Below, one piece after another: positions 18,376-26,484 of a DNA stretch of 64,000 bases. The translations under genes and the position numbers were made by a program. The stretch's first letter is position 1. Every line of letters begins with the position of its first letter. Source of the stretch: an uncultured Clostridia bacterium (GTDB lineage Bacteria; Bacillota; Clostridia; Oscillospirales; Ruminococcaceae); the NCBI GenBank assembly GCA_947089135.1, contig CAMUJF010000014.1:12090-76089 (forward strand), written 5' to 3'. The notes under the pieces were generated by a model that made no database searches, was not told where the DNA came from, and saw nothing but the letters and a program-made list of their open reading frames with translations.

Positions 18376-18412
18376 AGGAGGGTTTGCCGCGTTATCCGCC
18401 GCGGCAAAGAGG
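18376..18412 (+). promoter_or_regulatory. ribosome site separated from start codon by a GC-rich hairpin
   Basis: A strong AGGAGG (18376-18381) is followed by a perfect 9-bp hairpin (18383-18391 with 18400-18408) and then GAGGTGAA before ATG 18417. If the hairpin folds, the strong site lies an effective 9 nt from the start codon. A second, weaker GAGG (18409-18412) sits close to the ATG. The layout suggests structure-dependent initiation. Confidence 0.5.
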
Positions 18413-18416
18413 TGAA

Positions 18417-20957
18417 ATGAAAAAGATTGCTGTTGTGTATTCATCAAAATCAGGACATACTAAACAATACGCCGACTGGCTCAAGGAAGAGATCGACGAT
18501 ATTGATATTATTCCCGCAGCGACTTTCAGTCCGTCCCAGACTATGGCGTATAAGCTGATTATTTTTGCATGCGGAGTTTACGGCGACAAGCTCTCTATAA
18601 TGGATTTTATAAAGAAAAATATTACCGCAATGGCTCCGCAAAAAACGATGATAATGGCGGTAAGCTGGTACACCAACGATTCCGAGGACGCTAAAAAGAA
18701 GCTTATAGAAGAAAATTATCCCGAACAATTTAAAAATACTGTCCCGATTTTCGTTCTGAACAGCGGTATTAACAAGAAGTCGCTTTCCGCAATGGATAAA
18801 ATGAAGCTTACGGCAGCGCAGGTAATGATTGATAAAAAGGACGGCAGAAGCTCCGACGATATCAACGCGCTGGCAATTATAAAGGGATACTCGGATCAGA
18901 CCTCAAAGGATAACCTTGCCTCAATAAAACAGGCTATAGATGTGTTCTTCAATCCGACAAAAGCGTCGGCTAATGCAGTTTCAGCGGAGCGGCCGATCAA
19001 ACCTGAGGCGGCAGCGCCTGCTCCGGCGGCAAAACCCGCACCCGAACCTGCTCCGAAACCGGCTTCTGCTCCTAAACCAATGGATGTATCGGAAATGAAA
19101 AGCGATGCAGACGCGCTCAGTTCGCTGGAGAACGCTTTCAAAGCCCTTAAAACTCCGAAAGCTTCCGAGCCTAAGCCCTCCGTGACTGCTTCGGAATCGC
19201 AATCCAAGCCGGAGTCCAAACCCGCACCTGTTCCTCCGCCGCAGCCTAAACCGGATCCAAAGCTTGAACTTAAATCTGCACCGGCTCCGCAGCCTAAGCC
19301 AAAGCCTAAGGTTGACCCCGTTAAAGCTTCTGTTGCTTCTTCCGTAAAGGACGCTATCGCTGCCCTGAGCAGCGGTGAAATGATTACAAACTACTCCCCT
19401 GCTCCGACATTTGAAATTGATAATGCTGATTCCGATACATATTCGGAGGCTGTTGCTGACAGTATTATGCTTATTAATCAAACAATTTCCGCTTCCAAAC
19501 CTGCAGAACCTGCTGCTCCGAAGCCTATTCAGCAGGACGTTAAACCCGCAGAACCTGCTACTCCGAAGCCTGTTCAGCAGGACGTTAAACCCGTAGAACC
19601 TGCTGCTCCGAAGCCTGTTCAGCAGGACGTTAAACCCGTAGAACCTGCTGCTCCGAAGCCTGTTCAGCAGGACGTTAAACCCGCAGAACCAGTTGCCCCG
19701 AAGCCTGTTCAGCAGGACGTTAAACCCGTAGAACCTGCTGCTCCGAAGCCTATTCAGCAGGACATTAAGGCTGAACGATCCGTTGAAGCACCTCAACAGC
19801 CTGCACAGCGCAAGAACAGCTATATGGAGTTATTTGCAAAGCGCAGACGGCGTACAGAAGAAGCTTCTGAATCATCTGTCTCTTCTGCTCCCGGCGCTCC
19901 TGTTGTTGATGCAGCTCCTTCCGAGACAAAATCAGTTCCTGAAAAAGCGCCTGCAGCTCCGACAAATCAGGCTGCCGCTGCTGTTTCCTCTATTCCTGTA
20001 CCTCAGACAGTAAAGCAAACGGCAGCTCCTCAGGCTGCAAAACCTGTTTCTCCTGTATCTTCAACAGCTGCCGCAAAACCTGCTTCACCAAAGCCTATTG
20101 TACAAACCTCTGCCCCGAAGGCAGCTATACAATCACCTGTAAGACCTGCGGCTAAGCCTGCTGCTCCATCAGCTCCGGGAAAATCAAACAACGCCGTTAT
20201 TGACTTCGATTTTATCATGGACGACGGTCCGGTACCTACTATTGAAATTCCAAAGCCAGAACCGATTCCCGCATCTTCAGCTCCGAATACAGATTTGGAC
20301 GTTTACGACTTTATTTCCGAGGACGATTCAAAACCCGCGGTAAGCAGCAGAGCTATGAATGCCGTTCAGGACCTTGCAAAAGCTAAGGCTGAAGCAGAAA
20401 AGGAAAAACTTAAAGCCGCTGCAAAAACGGAAGTAAACAACGATATCTTGGAAAAAATGAAGCGTGATATTGAAGCCCTTGCCGAAGAAAGCGAGCATGA
20501 GATCGAAGTTGTATCGCCAGCTTCTTCCGAAAGCATATCAGATGAGGACGAAGAACTTGAAGGCTTCACATTCTCTAACGACATTGATTACGATCTCGAA
20601 TCTGAATTTGCTGAACCTGCGGACATGACTTACCAGAAAAAAGTTCGTGAAAAGGAATCCAAAACAAATCTGGATATCAGAAAGCTTCAAGAGGAAATCA
20701 ACGCTTCTATTGAACAAAATAAAGCTACCAAAGAAAAAATGGAACAGCGTTACGGCAAAAGAGAAAAAGAGGAATACCATAATCCGTTTGCCGTTCAGTT
20801 TGAGGAAGACGAAAGCAAGAGCAAAAAGAAAAAGAAGACTGTTGAGGTCAAGCGTCTTGCCGACCCGATCGACCCCGATATTTTCTTCAGCAAGGCTGGC
20901 AAGGATTATGATTCTACGCCCGGAGCAATGCCTGAGATCAAGTTCAGAAACAGATAA
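18417..20957 (+). CDS. flavodoxin-fold domain protein with long Pro/Ala-rich disordered region
   Basis: Protein of 846 residues with unusual architecture. Residues 1-170 are flavodoxin-like: AVVYSSKSGHTKQYADWL is the FMN phosphate loop, then IIFACGVYGDKLSIMDFI and MAVSWYTN. Residues 185-590 are low-complexity Pro/Ala/Lys-rich and include six tandem 15-residue repeats (361-450). The C-terminal 250 residues are acidic/basic and probably coiled-coil, with LDVYDFISEDD and REKESKTNLDIRKLQEE. No signal peptide or membrane segment, so cytoplasmic. I do not recognise the whole-length family. The flavodoxin part suggests electron transfer or a scaffold built on that fold. ATG 18417 is chosen over the upstream TTG at 18384. 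Confidence 0.85.
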   Translation: MKKIAVVYSSKSGHTKQYADWLKEEIDDIDIIPAATFSPSQTMAYKLIIFACGVYGDKLSIMDFIKKNITAMAPQKTMIMAVSWYTNDSEDAKKKLIEENYPEQFKNTVPIFVLNSGINKKSLSAMDKMKLTAAQVMIDKKDGRSSDDINALAIIKGYSDQTSKDNLASIKQAIDVFFNPTKASANAVSAERPIKPEAAAPAPAAKPAPEPAPKPASAPKPMDVSEMKSDADALSSLENAFKALKTPKASEPKPSVTASESQSKPESKPAPVPPPQPKPDPKLELKSAPAPQPKPKPKVDPVKASVASSVKDAIAALSSGEMITNYSPAPTFEIDNADSDTYSEAVADSIMLINQTISASKPAEPAAPKPIQQDVKPAEPATPKPVQQDVKPVEPAAPKPVQQDVKPVEPAAPKPVQQDVKPAEPVAPKPVQQDVKPVEPAAPKPIQQDIKAERSVEAPQQPAQRKNSYMELFAKRRRRTEEASESSVSSAPGAPVVDAAPSETKSVPEKAPAAPTNQAAAAVSSIPVPQTVKQTAAPQAAKPVSPVSSTAAAKPASPKPIVQTSAPKAAIQSPVRPAAKPAAPSAPGKSNNAVIDFDFIMDDGPVPTIEIPKPEPIPASSAPNTDLDVYDFISEDDSKPAVSSRAMNAVQDLAKAKAEAEKEKLKAAAKTEVNNDILEKMKRDIEALAEESEHEIEVVSPASSESISDEDEELEGFTFSNDIDYDLESEFAEPADMTYQKKVREKESKTNLDIRKLQEEINASIEQNKATKEKMEQRYGKREKEEYHNPFAVQFEEDESKSKKKKKTVEVKRLADPIDPDIFFSKAGKDYDSTPGAMPEIKFRNR
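19497..19766 (+). repeat. six tandem 45-bp coding repeats
   Basis: Six in-frame copies of a 15-residue unit, consensus KPVEPAAPKPVQQDV, with small substitutions (A/V/T, I/V). High DNA identity between copies suggests recent expansion and a length-variable site. Confidence 0.95.
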
Positions 20958-20964
20958 TATTTAT

Positions 20965-21000
20965 AAAAACAGCCCGAGAATTCATCTCAGGCTGTTTTTT
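20965..21000 (+). terminator. terminator between the flavodoxin-domain gene and convergent gene
   Basis: 14-bp stem with one A-C mismatch (20965-20978 and 20986-20999), ending in a T run; A-rich on the other side, so it may serve both convergent genes. Confidence 0.85.
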
Positions 21001-21009
21001 GAAGTAAAG

Positions 21010-21948
21010 TTAAGTAGGCATAATATTAAAGTATTTTATTCTTCCTGTAAGGGACGATATCATGTCGAGCCGTACAATATCTTTATATTCCGATTTTACT
21101 AAATAGTAAATGTACATTTCAAGCATTTTGATGTCACCGATAGTCCGCCCCTCAAGCTTAAACTGTTCAAATCCCATAGGCACATATTTTGTTTCTATAT
21201 CATCCGGCGAAATGTGAGTTGGAAAATCCTTTATGGTGTAAATATTGTAATCCATGTACTGACACAAAAACGGTTCTTTCACAATGTTTTCCCTGCCTAT
21301 ATCAAGACCGCTCCGCGCAACATTGCACAATTCGATCTGATATTTACCGATTGAACGGTAATGCTCTCCCCTTCTTGGACAGGCGGGCTGACAGCATGCA
21401 TTCACAAGTATTTCACATCTTTTCTTATCACTTATAAGAGCCAAATCGTCAAACTTATTGTTCCAATTGTAGTCAATCACCACCAAATTATAGTTCTTAT
21501 CGAGTTCAGCATTAAGATCGTTCATATCACGTATCTGTTTGCAAGTGGAAGAAGTTATCTTATATCCAGGATAATTTTCACGGATATACTGCTCCAATAC
21601 AGGCGACATTACAATAACCTCGTTCATGCCGTTATCAGCCATTTTCAGAATATCGTTACACACCTTGTCAGAAAGATGTTTTTCCTCGATAAGCGGATTG
21701 GTAAATGTAAATCTGAGAGGTATTCCCCTGCTGTTAAACGCCTTCATTATCTTTTCGTTTATTGATCTGTCGTATTTTCCGGAAACGTTTCTACCGCCAT
21801 TCCATAAGGCTCCCGAAAAATTACCGAACACCGAAGCTATTCTTATGTCGTCCCTGAAACGTTCGGGATAATTTTTCATATATGAATCCAGCAGTATGTT
21901 AAGACTAAAGTGCTCGGTAAAGCTCGGCAGATGATAATTAATACTCAT
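21010..21948 (-). CDS. uncharacterised protein with conserved Cys cluster
   Basis: Cytoplasmic protein of 312 residues, AGGAGA ribosome site before the ATG. The family is not identified. Visible features: an N-terminal FSLNILLDSYMKNYPERF, a central VIVMSPVLEQYIRENYPGY, VVIDYNWNNKFDDL, and INACC-like NACCQPACPRRGEHYR (residues near 187-202), a Cys-rich motif reminiscent of U32-type or other TIM-barrel metal/Fe-S enzymes. The alternating strand/helix pattern suits a TIM barrel. Function unknown; it is convergent with the flavodoxin-domain gene. Confidence 0.75.
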   Translation of the reverse strand: MSINYHLPSFTEHFSLNILLDSYMKNYPERFRDDIRIASVFGNFSGALWNGGRNVSGKYDRSINEKIMKAFNSRGIPLRFTFTNPLIEEKHLSDKVCNDILKMADNGMNEVIVMSPVLEQYIRENYPGYKITSSTCKQIRDMNDLNAELDKNYNLVVIDYNWNNKFDDLALISDKKRCEILVNACCQPACPRRGEHYRSIGKYQIELCNVARSGLDIGRENIVKEPFLCQYMDYNIYTIKDFPTHISPDDIETKYVPMGFEQFKLEGRTIGDIKMLEMYIYYLVKSEYKDIVRLDMISSLTGRIKYFNIMPT

Positions 21949-21977
21949 TTTTATTTCTCCTATTCACTTTTATTTTG

Positions 21978-23360
21978 CTATTTTACGCCGCATATCGAAC
22001 ATATAGCCGCGGCAAAAATTTTCGCATTTTTTATAAGACTTTCACGGCTGATAGACTCGTCCGCACCGTGCATATTGTTCTCTTCGCCTGGAAACTCAGC
22101 TCCGAAAGCCACGCCGCCAGCCGTTTCGTGGACGTATGTCCCGCCGCCGATAGCAACGCAGTATCCATTTTCTCCCGTCACAAGTTCGTATACCTCCAGC
22201 AGCTTTTTTATCAGTGCGCTGTCCTCGGAAACATAGTGGGACTCCGAGATCATATCCGCATTCAGTTCGATTCCCGAAGCTGCCGCTTTTTCTGTAAGAG
22301 CCGCCAGTATCTCTCTGCTTGTTTTTGAGACAGGGAAACGCACGTCCTGCTTTGCTTCCAGTACTCCGTCCGTTTCGTACGAGCAGCTTATCACGCTCAA
22401 AACCGTGGTAAGTCCTCCCGAAATTTCGTCGGAGCACTTTATTCCAACGGACAAACCGTCTGTTTCACCATATGGGAACATTTCCGATAATGCCGACAAC
22501 TTAGGGTCGCCGCATATTTCCGAAACCGCCGAAATAAGCGCGGTAACGGCGTTTGCTCCGTTTTCGGGTGTGGACGCGTGCGCTCCCTTTCCTTTTGCAG
22601 TGATTTTGGTCTTTCCGTCCGCATGTTCGGCGGAAATCGTTACTCCCTCAAATTTATGCGAAAAAGCCGAAACGTCCGCATTAGTGATATCAAGCACCGC
22701 CTCTGCATATTCGGGAACAGCGTTTACAGCTTTCCCTCCCGAAAGCGAGAGAATTTTCGGACAGACTGAAATCCTGTGAGTCACGCGGAGCATACCCTTT
22801 TCGGCATTTATCACGGGGTACGAACCGTCAGGCGTGAACAGCATTTCGGGAAGCTTTTCCCTTTGTCGGTAATACGTCAAATCAGCCGAACCGTTCTCCT
22901 CATTTGTACCGAAAATAAGGCGGAAATTCTTTGCAGGCTTGATACTTAAAGCTTTCAAAACCTTTATGGCAAACAAAACCGCCGCCGCAGGACCTTTATC
23001 GTCTATAGCTCCCCTGCCGTAAAGTCTGCCGTTCTTTTCTGTCAGGTCAAAAGGCGGAACGCTCCAACCGCTGCCCTCGTGAACAACATCTAAATGGCAC
23101 AATATTCCAAGCTCAGGAACTTCCTCGGTTTGATAATAGTCCGCTGTCCCAACATAATTGTCAATATTGCGGACATAAAGCCCCGCTTCGGAGCACATTT
23201 CAAGCATTTCTCCGAGAGCGCGGGCGGGCATTTCCCCGAACGGCGTGCCCTCCGCGGCTTCGCCCATTACCGAGGGAATGCGCACAAGTCTCCGCAAGTC
23301 GGAGATCATCTCATCGGCGTGGGAGTCGATATATGAAAAAATTTTGTCCATAGTATTCAT
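21978..23360 (-). CDS. M20 family dipeptidase (PepV/Sapep-like)
   Basis: Zinc-dependent peptidase of 460 residues. Metal-site motifs: LCHLDVVHEGSGW, GRGAIDDKGPAAA and FGTNEENGSADL, typical of the PepV branch that hydrolyses dipeptides in the cytoplasm. The inserted lid domain (about 185-385) is present. AAAGGG (23368-23373) lies 7 nt before ATG 23360, which is preferred to ATG 23366 or to longer in-frame starts. The ribbon-helix-helix gene stops 17 nt upstream on the same strand, so co-transcription is likely. Confidence 0.9.
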   Translation of the reverse strand: MNTMDKIFSYIDSHADEMISDLRRLVRIPSVMGEAAEGTPFGEMPARALGEMLEMCSEAGLYVRNIDNYVGTADYYQTEEVPELGILCHLDVVHEGSGWSVPPFDLTEKNGRLYGRGAIDDKGPAAAVLFAIKVLKALSIKPAKNFRLIFGTNEENGSADLTYYRQREKLPEMLFTPDGSYPVINAEKGMLRVTHRISVCPKILSLSGGKAVNAVPEYAEAVLDITNADVSAFSHKFEGVTISAEHADGKTKITAKGKGAHASTPENGANAVTALISAVSEICGDPKLSALSEMFPYGETDGLSVGIKCSDEISGGLTTVLSVISCSYETDGVLEAKQDVRFPVSKTSREILAALTEKAAASGIELNADMISESHYVSEDSALIKKLLEVYELVTGENGYCVAIGGGTYVHETAGGVAFGAEFPGEENNMHGADESISRESLIKNAKIFAAAICSICGVK

Positions 23361-23376
23361 AGGCATACCCTTTCGG

Positions 23377-23589
23377 TTATTTGTTTTCGCTGTCCTGTTT
23401 GCTGTCGACATACTCCGCGACTTTACTCATAATAGCGGAACGCAGAAAAGTATTCATCGGCGTTTCGGAAATTTCAACAGCCTGCTTCAACGCCTCATAT
23501 TCAGCCATTTTAAGCTTTACCGACTGATATTTAAAATGCGTCTTGTCATATTTTTTATTCGCTGCCATCTGCGATTTTGTTATAGCCAT
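23377..23589 (-). CDS. small ribbon-helix-helix/CopG-like DNA-binding protein
   Basis: Protein of 70 residues from ATG 23589 (GGTGG-type ribosome site). The segment KYQSVKLKMAEYEALKQAVEISETPMNTFLRSAI has the strand-helix-helix pattern of Arc/CopG repressors: a basic strand, then two helices with a Ser/Thr-Pro turn. Such proteins act as repressors or antitoxins. Its upstream region has palindromic sites overlapping both its own predicted -35 and the spacer of the divergent promoter, which fits autoregulation and control of the 23761 gene (inference). Confidence 0.78.
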   Translation of the reverse strand: MAITKSQMAANKKYDKTHFKYQSVKLKMAEYEALKQAVEISETPMNTFLRSAIMSKVAEYVDSKQDSENK

Positions 23590-23608
23590 TTTACCACCGC
23601 TTTTAATT

Positions 23609-23715
23609 ATTATATCATTTTGCTCAACAAAGTTACAACGTATATAATTCACAAAATATACGTTGTAACTTTATGCAAAAAGCACATTGACACATGCGTT
23701 ATAACGCATTATAAT
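23609..23715. promoter_or_regulatory. divergent promoters with palindromic operators
   Basis: Plus-strand promoter: TTGACA (23687-23692), 17-nt spacer, TATAAT (23710-23715), with a perfect 16-bp palindrome ATGCGTTATAACGCAT filling 23694-23709 of the spacer. Minus-strand promoter: TTGTAA (23633-23638), 18-nt spacer, TATAAT (23609-23614). A perfect 14-bp inverted repeat (23632-23645 and 23656-23669, GTTACAACGTATAT and complement) covers that -35. Both sites share GTTAYAACG. Confidence 0.85.
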
Positions 23716-23760
23716 ATTATTAAAGTCGAAAGACCAATTAACTCAAAAGGAGAAATAACT

Positions 23761-24009
23761 ATGGAAATGCCAACCTTACACGACATATTTTATAACATGA
23801 ACGGTGAGAAAGCTTCTTCTCCCGAGCTTGAAGACGAAATGAGAGCCCTGCGGAGATATCTCGAGATCATGACAGAAAAAGGAAAAGTCAAAAAATCACC
23901 CGCCCAAAAAATCGTATGTTCAGCGGAGGAAATTTCCCGGACCGCCAAATGCGCAGGATTTGCTCTTGGCTTTTCGGTCGCAGTAAGACTTTTTGTCATG
24001 CGTGATTAA
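23761..24009 (+). CDS. small protein, DUF6809-like
   Basis: Protein of 82 residues with AAGGAG 8 nt before the ATG at 23761. Residues 1-40 are acidic and helical (LHDIFYNMNGE ... LEDEMRALRRYLEIM). The C-terminal SRTAKCAGFALGFSVAVRLF resembles the GFRLGA...M end of small clostridial DUF6809 proteins. The function is unknown; family members often occur in mobile elements. It is transcribed from a strong promoter whose spacer is a palindromic operator. It converges on fabV with a 4-bp overlap of coding ends. Confidence 0.7.
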   Translation: MEMPTLHDIFYNMNGEKASSPELEDEMRALRRYLEIMTEKGKVKKSPAQKIVCSAEEISRTAKCAGFALGFSVAVRLFVMRD

Positions 24010-25184
24010 GCCAGACTTTCAATTTCTGCCGCCGTATCGGTATCCGCCTCGTAGTCCACACCCTCCGCGTCAAATCCAAAAAGCCTGTTGAAATCTGTAC
24101 GGTAACCGTCAAGATCGGCGCACTTCCCGATATTTTCGTCGGAAATATTGTTCCATATTTCGGAAATTTTATTCTGAACGTCCCCGCGCATTTCCCAGTC
24201 ATCCATGCGGATAAGTCCCTCTTCGTCTGTCTTGACTTCGTCGCCGTAAAGCTTGTCCGCGAACATTCTGTACATCTGCTCAATACAGCCCTCATGAATA
24301 TCCATTTCTTTCATAATTTTGTAAAGAATGGAAATATACAGCGGAACAATGGGGATTGCCGAGCTTGACTGGGTAACAAGAGCCTTGTTTACCGAAACGT
24401 AAGCCGATACTCCGCTTATGGACTTGGTTATCTCCTTTGCTGTCTCGGCAAGGTGAGCCTTTGCCCTGCCTATTGAACCGTCCTTGTAAATGGGGTGAGT
24501 CAGCTCCGGACCGATGTAGGAGTACGCTACTGTTACTGCACCGTCCTCGATAGCGTCGGCAGCTTTGAGCGCGCCTATCCACTCTTTCCAATCCTCGCCG
24601 CCCATTACTTTAACCGTAGCAAAAATCTCCTGCTCTGTGGCGGGAGCAATGGTTACTTCGGACACCGCACCCGTTTTAACGTCAATGGTTTTATTTGTAA
24701 ATTCCTTGCCTGTGGTTTTCAGCACAGAGCTGTACACAGTACCGTCGGAAGTAGTCCTGCGGGGAGCTGCAAGGCTGTAAACTACCATATCCACCTTGCC
24801 AAGATCTTTTTTGATGAGAGCAATTGTCTCGTCCTTTATCTCGCGTGAGAAAGCGTCGCCGTTTAAGGTTTTGGCGTACAGACCGTCCTTATGGGCGAAC
24901 TCCTCAAAAGCTGCGGTGTTGTACCAGCCTGCGGAAGCGGTTTTACCGGCGCTGCCCTGCTTGTCAAAAATAACGCCTATAGTGGATGCCCCGCAGCCGT
25001 AAGCCGCAGAAATGCGCGAAGCAAGACCGTATCCCATAGACGCTCCGATAACCAGAACCTTTTGGGGACCGCTGATTTTTCCCGCATTTTTGACATATTC
25101 GATTTGTTCCTTAACAATTGCTTTACAGCCGTCCGGGTGAGCTGTAGTGCAGATAAATCCTCTGATTTTGGGTTTTACAACCAT
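24006..25184 (-). CDS. fabV: trans-2-enoyl-ACP/CoA reductase FabV (Ter)
   Basis: NAD(P)H-dependent reductase of 392 residues that saturates trans-2-enoyl-ACP or enoyl-CoA, used in fatty-acid synthesis or, as Ter, in short-chain acyl formation. It has the typical start PKIRGFICTTAHPDGC, the long Rossmann motif VIGASMGYGLASRISAAYG, FDKQGSAGKTASAGWYN, and the Y-x8-K active site in YKDGSIGRAK. Slightly shorter than enterobacterial FabV (about 400) but complete. Monocistronic by appearance. Confidence 0.95.
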   Translation of the reverse strand: MVVKPKIRGFICTTAHPDGCKAIVKEQIEYVKNAGKISGPQKVLVIGASMGYGLASRISAAYGCGASTIGVIFDKQGSAGKTASAGWYNTAAFEEFAHKDGLYAKTLNGDAFSREIKDETIALIKKDLGKVDMVVYSLAAPRRTTSDGTVYSSVLKTTGKEFTNKTIDVKTGAVSEVTIAPATEQEIFATVKVMGGEDWKEWIGALKAADAIEDGAVTVAYSYIGPELTHPIYKDGSIGRAKAHLAETAKEITKSISGVSAYVSVNKALVTQSSSAIPIVPLYISILYKIMKEMDIHEGCIEQMYRMFADKLYGDEVKTDEEGLIRMDDWEMRGDVQNKISEIWNNISDENIGKCADLDGYRTDFNRLFGFDAEGVDYEADTDTAAEIESLA

Positions 25185-25254
25185 TTATTGTACTCCTCTC
25201 GCTGTTAAAATTATATATAAATATTTTACCACATTTTTTCAAAAAAATCAAGTA

Positions 25255-25281
25255 CAAAAAAAGCCCGGAAAACTCCGGGCT
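25255..25281 (-). terminator. terminator of the PspC/DUF4097 operon
   Basis: 8-bp GC-rich stem (25262-25269 with 25274-25281), loop AAAC, followed on the minus strand by a T run (25255-25261). Confidence 0.88.
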
Positions 25282-25292
25282 CATTCAAAATA

Positions 25293-25475
25293 TCAGCCTT
25301 GTTCGCTGGGCATTATCAGAGCGGCAACGATGTACGCCGCTATACCGAAGCCCGAAAAGCAGAGTATCGCCCATATGAGACGCACCACAGTGGTGTCCAC
25401 ATTAAGATAGCGTGCAACGCCGGAGCATACTCCGCAGATTTTTCTGTCCGATTCGCATTTCATAAGCCTATTCAT
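25293..25475 (-). CDS. PspC-domain small membrane protein
   Basis: Protein of 60 residues consisting of one PspC domain: DRKICGVCSGVARYLNVDTTVVRLIW then a hydrophobic segment AILCFSGFGIAAYIVAALIM. PspC-type proteins sit in the inner membrane and take part in envelope-stress signalling. AGGAGG lies 8 nt before the ATG. It overlaps the end of the DUF4097 gene by 8 nt, so it is translationally coupled in the PadR operon. Confidence 0.92.
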   Translation of the reverse strand: MNRLMKCESDRKICGVCSGVARYLNVDTTVVRLIWAILCFSGFGIAAYIVAALIMPSEQG

Positions 25476-26484
25476 AATCAGTTCCTCCTAAAAATTCAAT
25501 ATAGCAGTTTCCTGCCGTCATATCTATATTTATGCTGCCATTCGGCTTTTCGTTATCGGAAAGTTTCTCGGAAATTTCAATTTCGCTGATAACTCCGGCA
25601 TTTTCGTCAGCTTGCTCAAGAGCGTTTCCCGTTTGCGTAGTAACAACTTCGGTAAGCATAGTAGTTTCCACATATTCACTGTCTGAATCCATACCGTCTA
25701 TATAAACATTGCCAAGAGCCTTATCAACATTTATTTTGTAATCCTGTCTGTTTCCGACAAGGTTCATATTGAGTTCTCCGGCGGTCATTTTTATATTATT
25801 GTCGCCGTAAATCTTACAATCGCTCAACAACATTTCGCCGGCAGTCATTGAAAGAAAAATATCTTTTAACGTACTGTTTGAAATGTTCACCTCTCCCGCC
25901 GTCATTTTAATGGTTGTCGAATCAGAAGCGACTTCTGCAAGATACATACTTCCGGCGGAATTTTTGGTCGAAAGACGCTTTGAGGATATGCCGTTTACAT
26001 AAAAGTCTCCAGCCGTCATGTTCAAGTTAACGCTGTCGTAAATCTTTTCGGGAACGGTGAGGAAAATTGACGAACTTCCTCCGTCAAAGTCTAAGAAATC
26101 AAAGGACATCAGCTTGACCGTCGGTGAATATTTTACGGTAAGACAGCCATCGTAAATATTATATTCAAAGCTGCCGGGGTCGATGTCGTATGTGCTTATG
26201 GATAATTCCTCGCCCTTTTCAATATAAAACGAACCCATTCCTATGTCAATGTCAAGCTTTGTAACCTCGTTTGCCATTTCATTGAGAGTAAGGAAATTTT
26301 CATTATTGTAGGGAGCTTCGGCAGCGCCCTCGCCGACAGCGTAGGTATTTGACGATCCTGCAAGATCAATGCTGAGATCGTTTGTGGAGATCATTCCTGT
26401 TCCAAGCATAACGCATATACCTGTAAACCCTACAAAAATCAGGATAATTCCCGTGATCAGAAGCTTTAAGCAAGTTTTAAGCAT
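25468..26484 (-). CDS. DUF4097-family beta-helix membrane protein
   Basis: Protein of 338 residues: one N-terminal membrane segment (about 5-29), then an extracytoplasmic right-handed beta-repeat region with recurring MTAGxxxxxx strands (LNMTAGDFYVNG, IKMTAGEVNISN, LSMTAGEMLLSD, IKMTAGELNMNL, IDMTAGNCYIEF), characteristic of DUF4097/adhesin-like domains. The role is unknown; the family recurs beside PadR, DUF1700 and PspC genes. Its ATG overlaps the stop of the upstream DUF1700 gene by 1 nt. Confidence 0.9.
   Translation of the reverse strand: MLKTCLKLLITGIILIFVGFTGICVMLGTGMISTNDLSIDLAGSSNTYAVGEGAAEAPYNNENFLTLNEMANEVTKLDIDIGMGSFYIEKGEELSISTYDIDPGSFEYNIYDGCLTVKYSPTVKLMSFDFLDFDGGSSSIFLTVPEKIYDSVNLNMTAGDFYVNGISSKRLSTKNSAGSMYLAEVASDSTTIKMTAGEVNISNSTLKDIFLSMTAGEMLLSDCKIYGDNNIKMTAGELNMNLVGNRQDYKINVDKALGNVYIDGMDSDSEYVETTMLTEVVTTQTGNALEQADENAGVISEIEISEKLSDNEKPNGSINIDMTAGNCYIEFLGGTDYE

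Noticed and set aside
18384..18416. Upstream TTG start for the flavodoxin-domain protein
   Set aside because: The 11 extra residues are encoded by a hairpin, and ATG 18417 gives the usual flavodoxin N-terminus.
19497..19766. Regular 45-bp repeats that look array-like (CRISPR candidate)
   Set aside because: No spacers; the units are contiguous, in frame and encode a 15-residue Pro-rich repeat.
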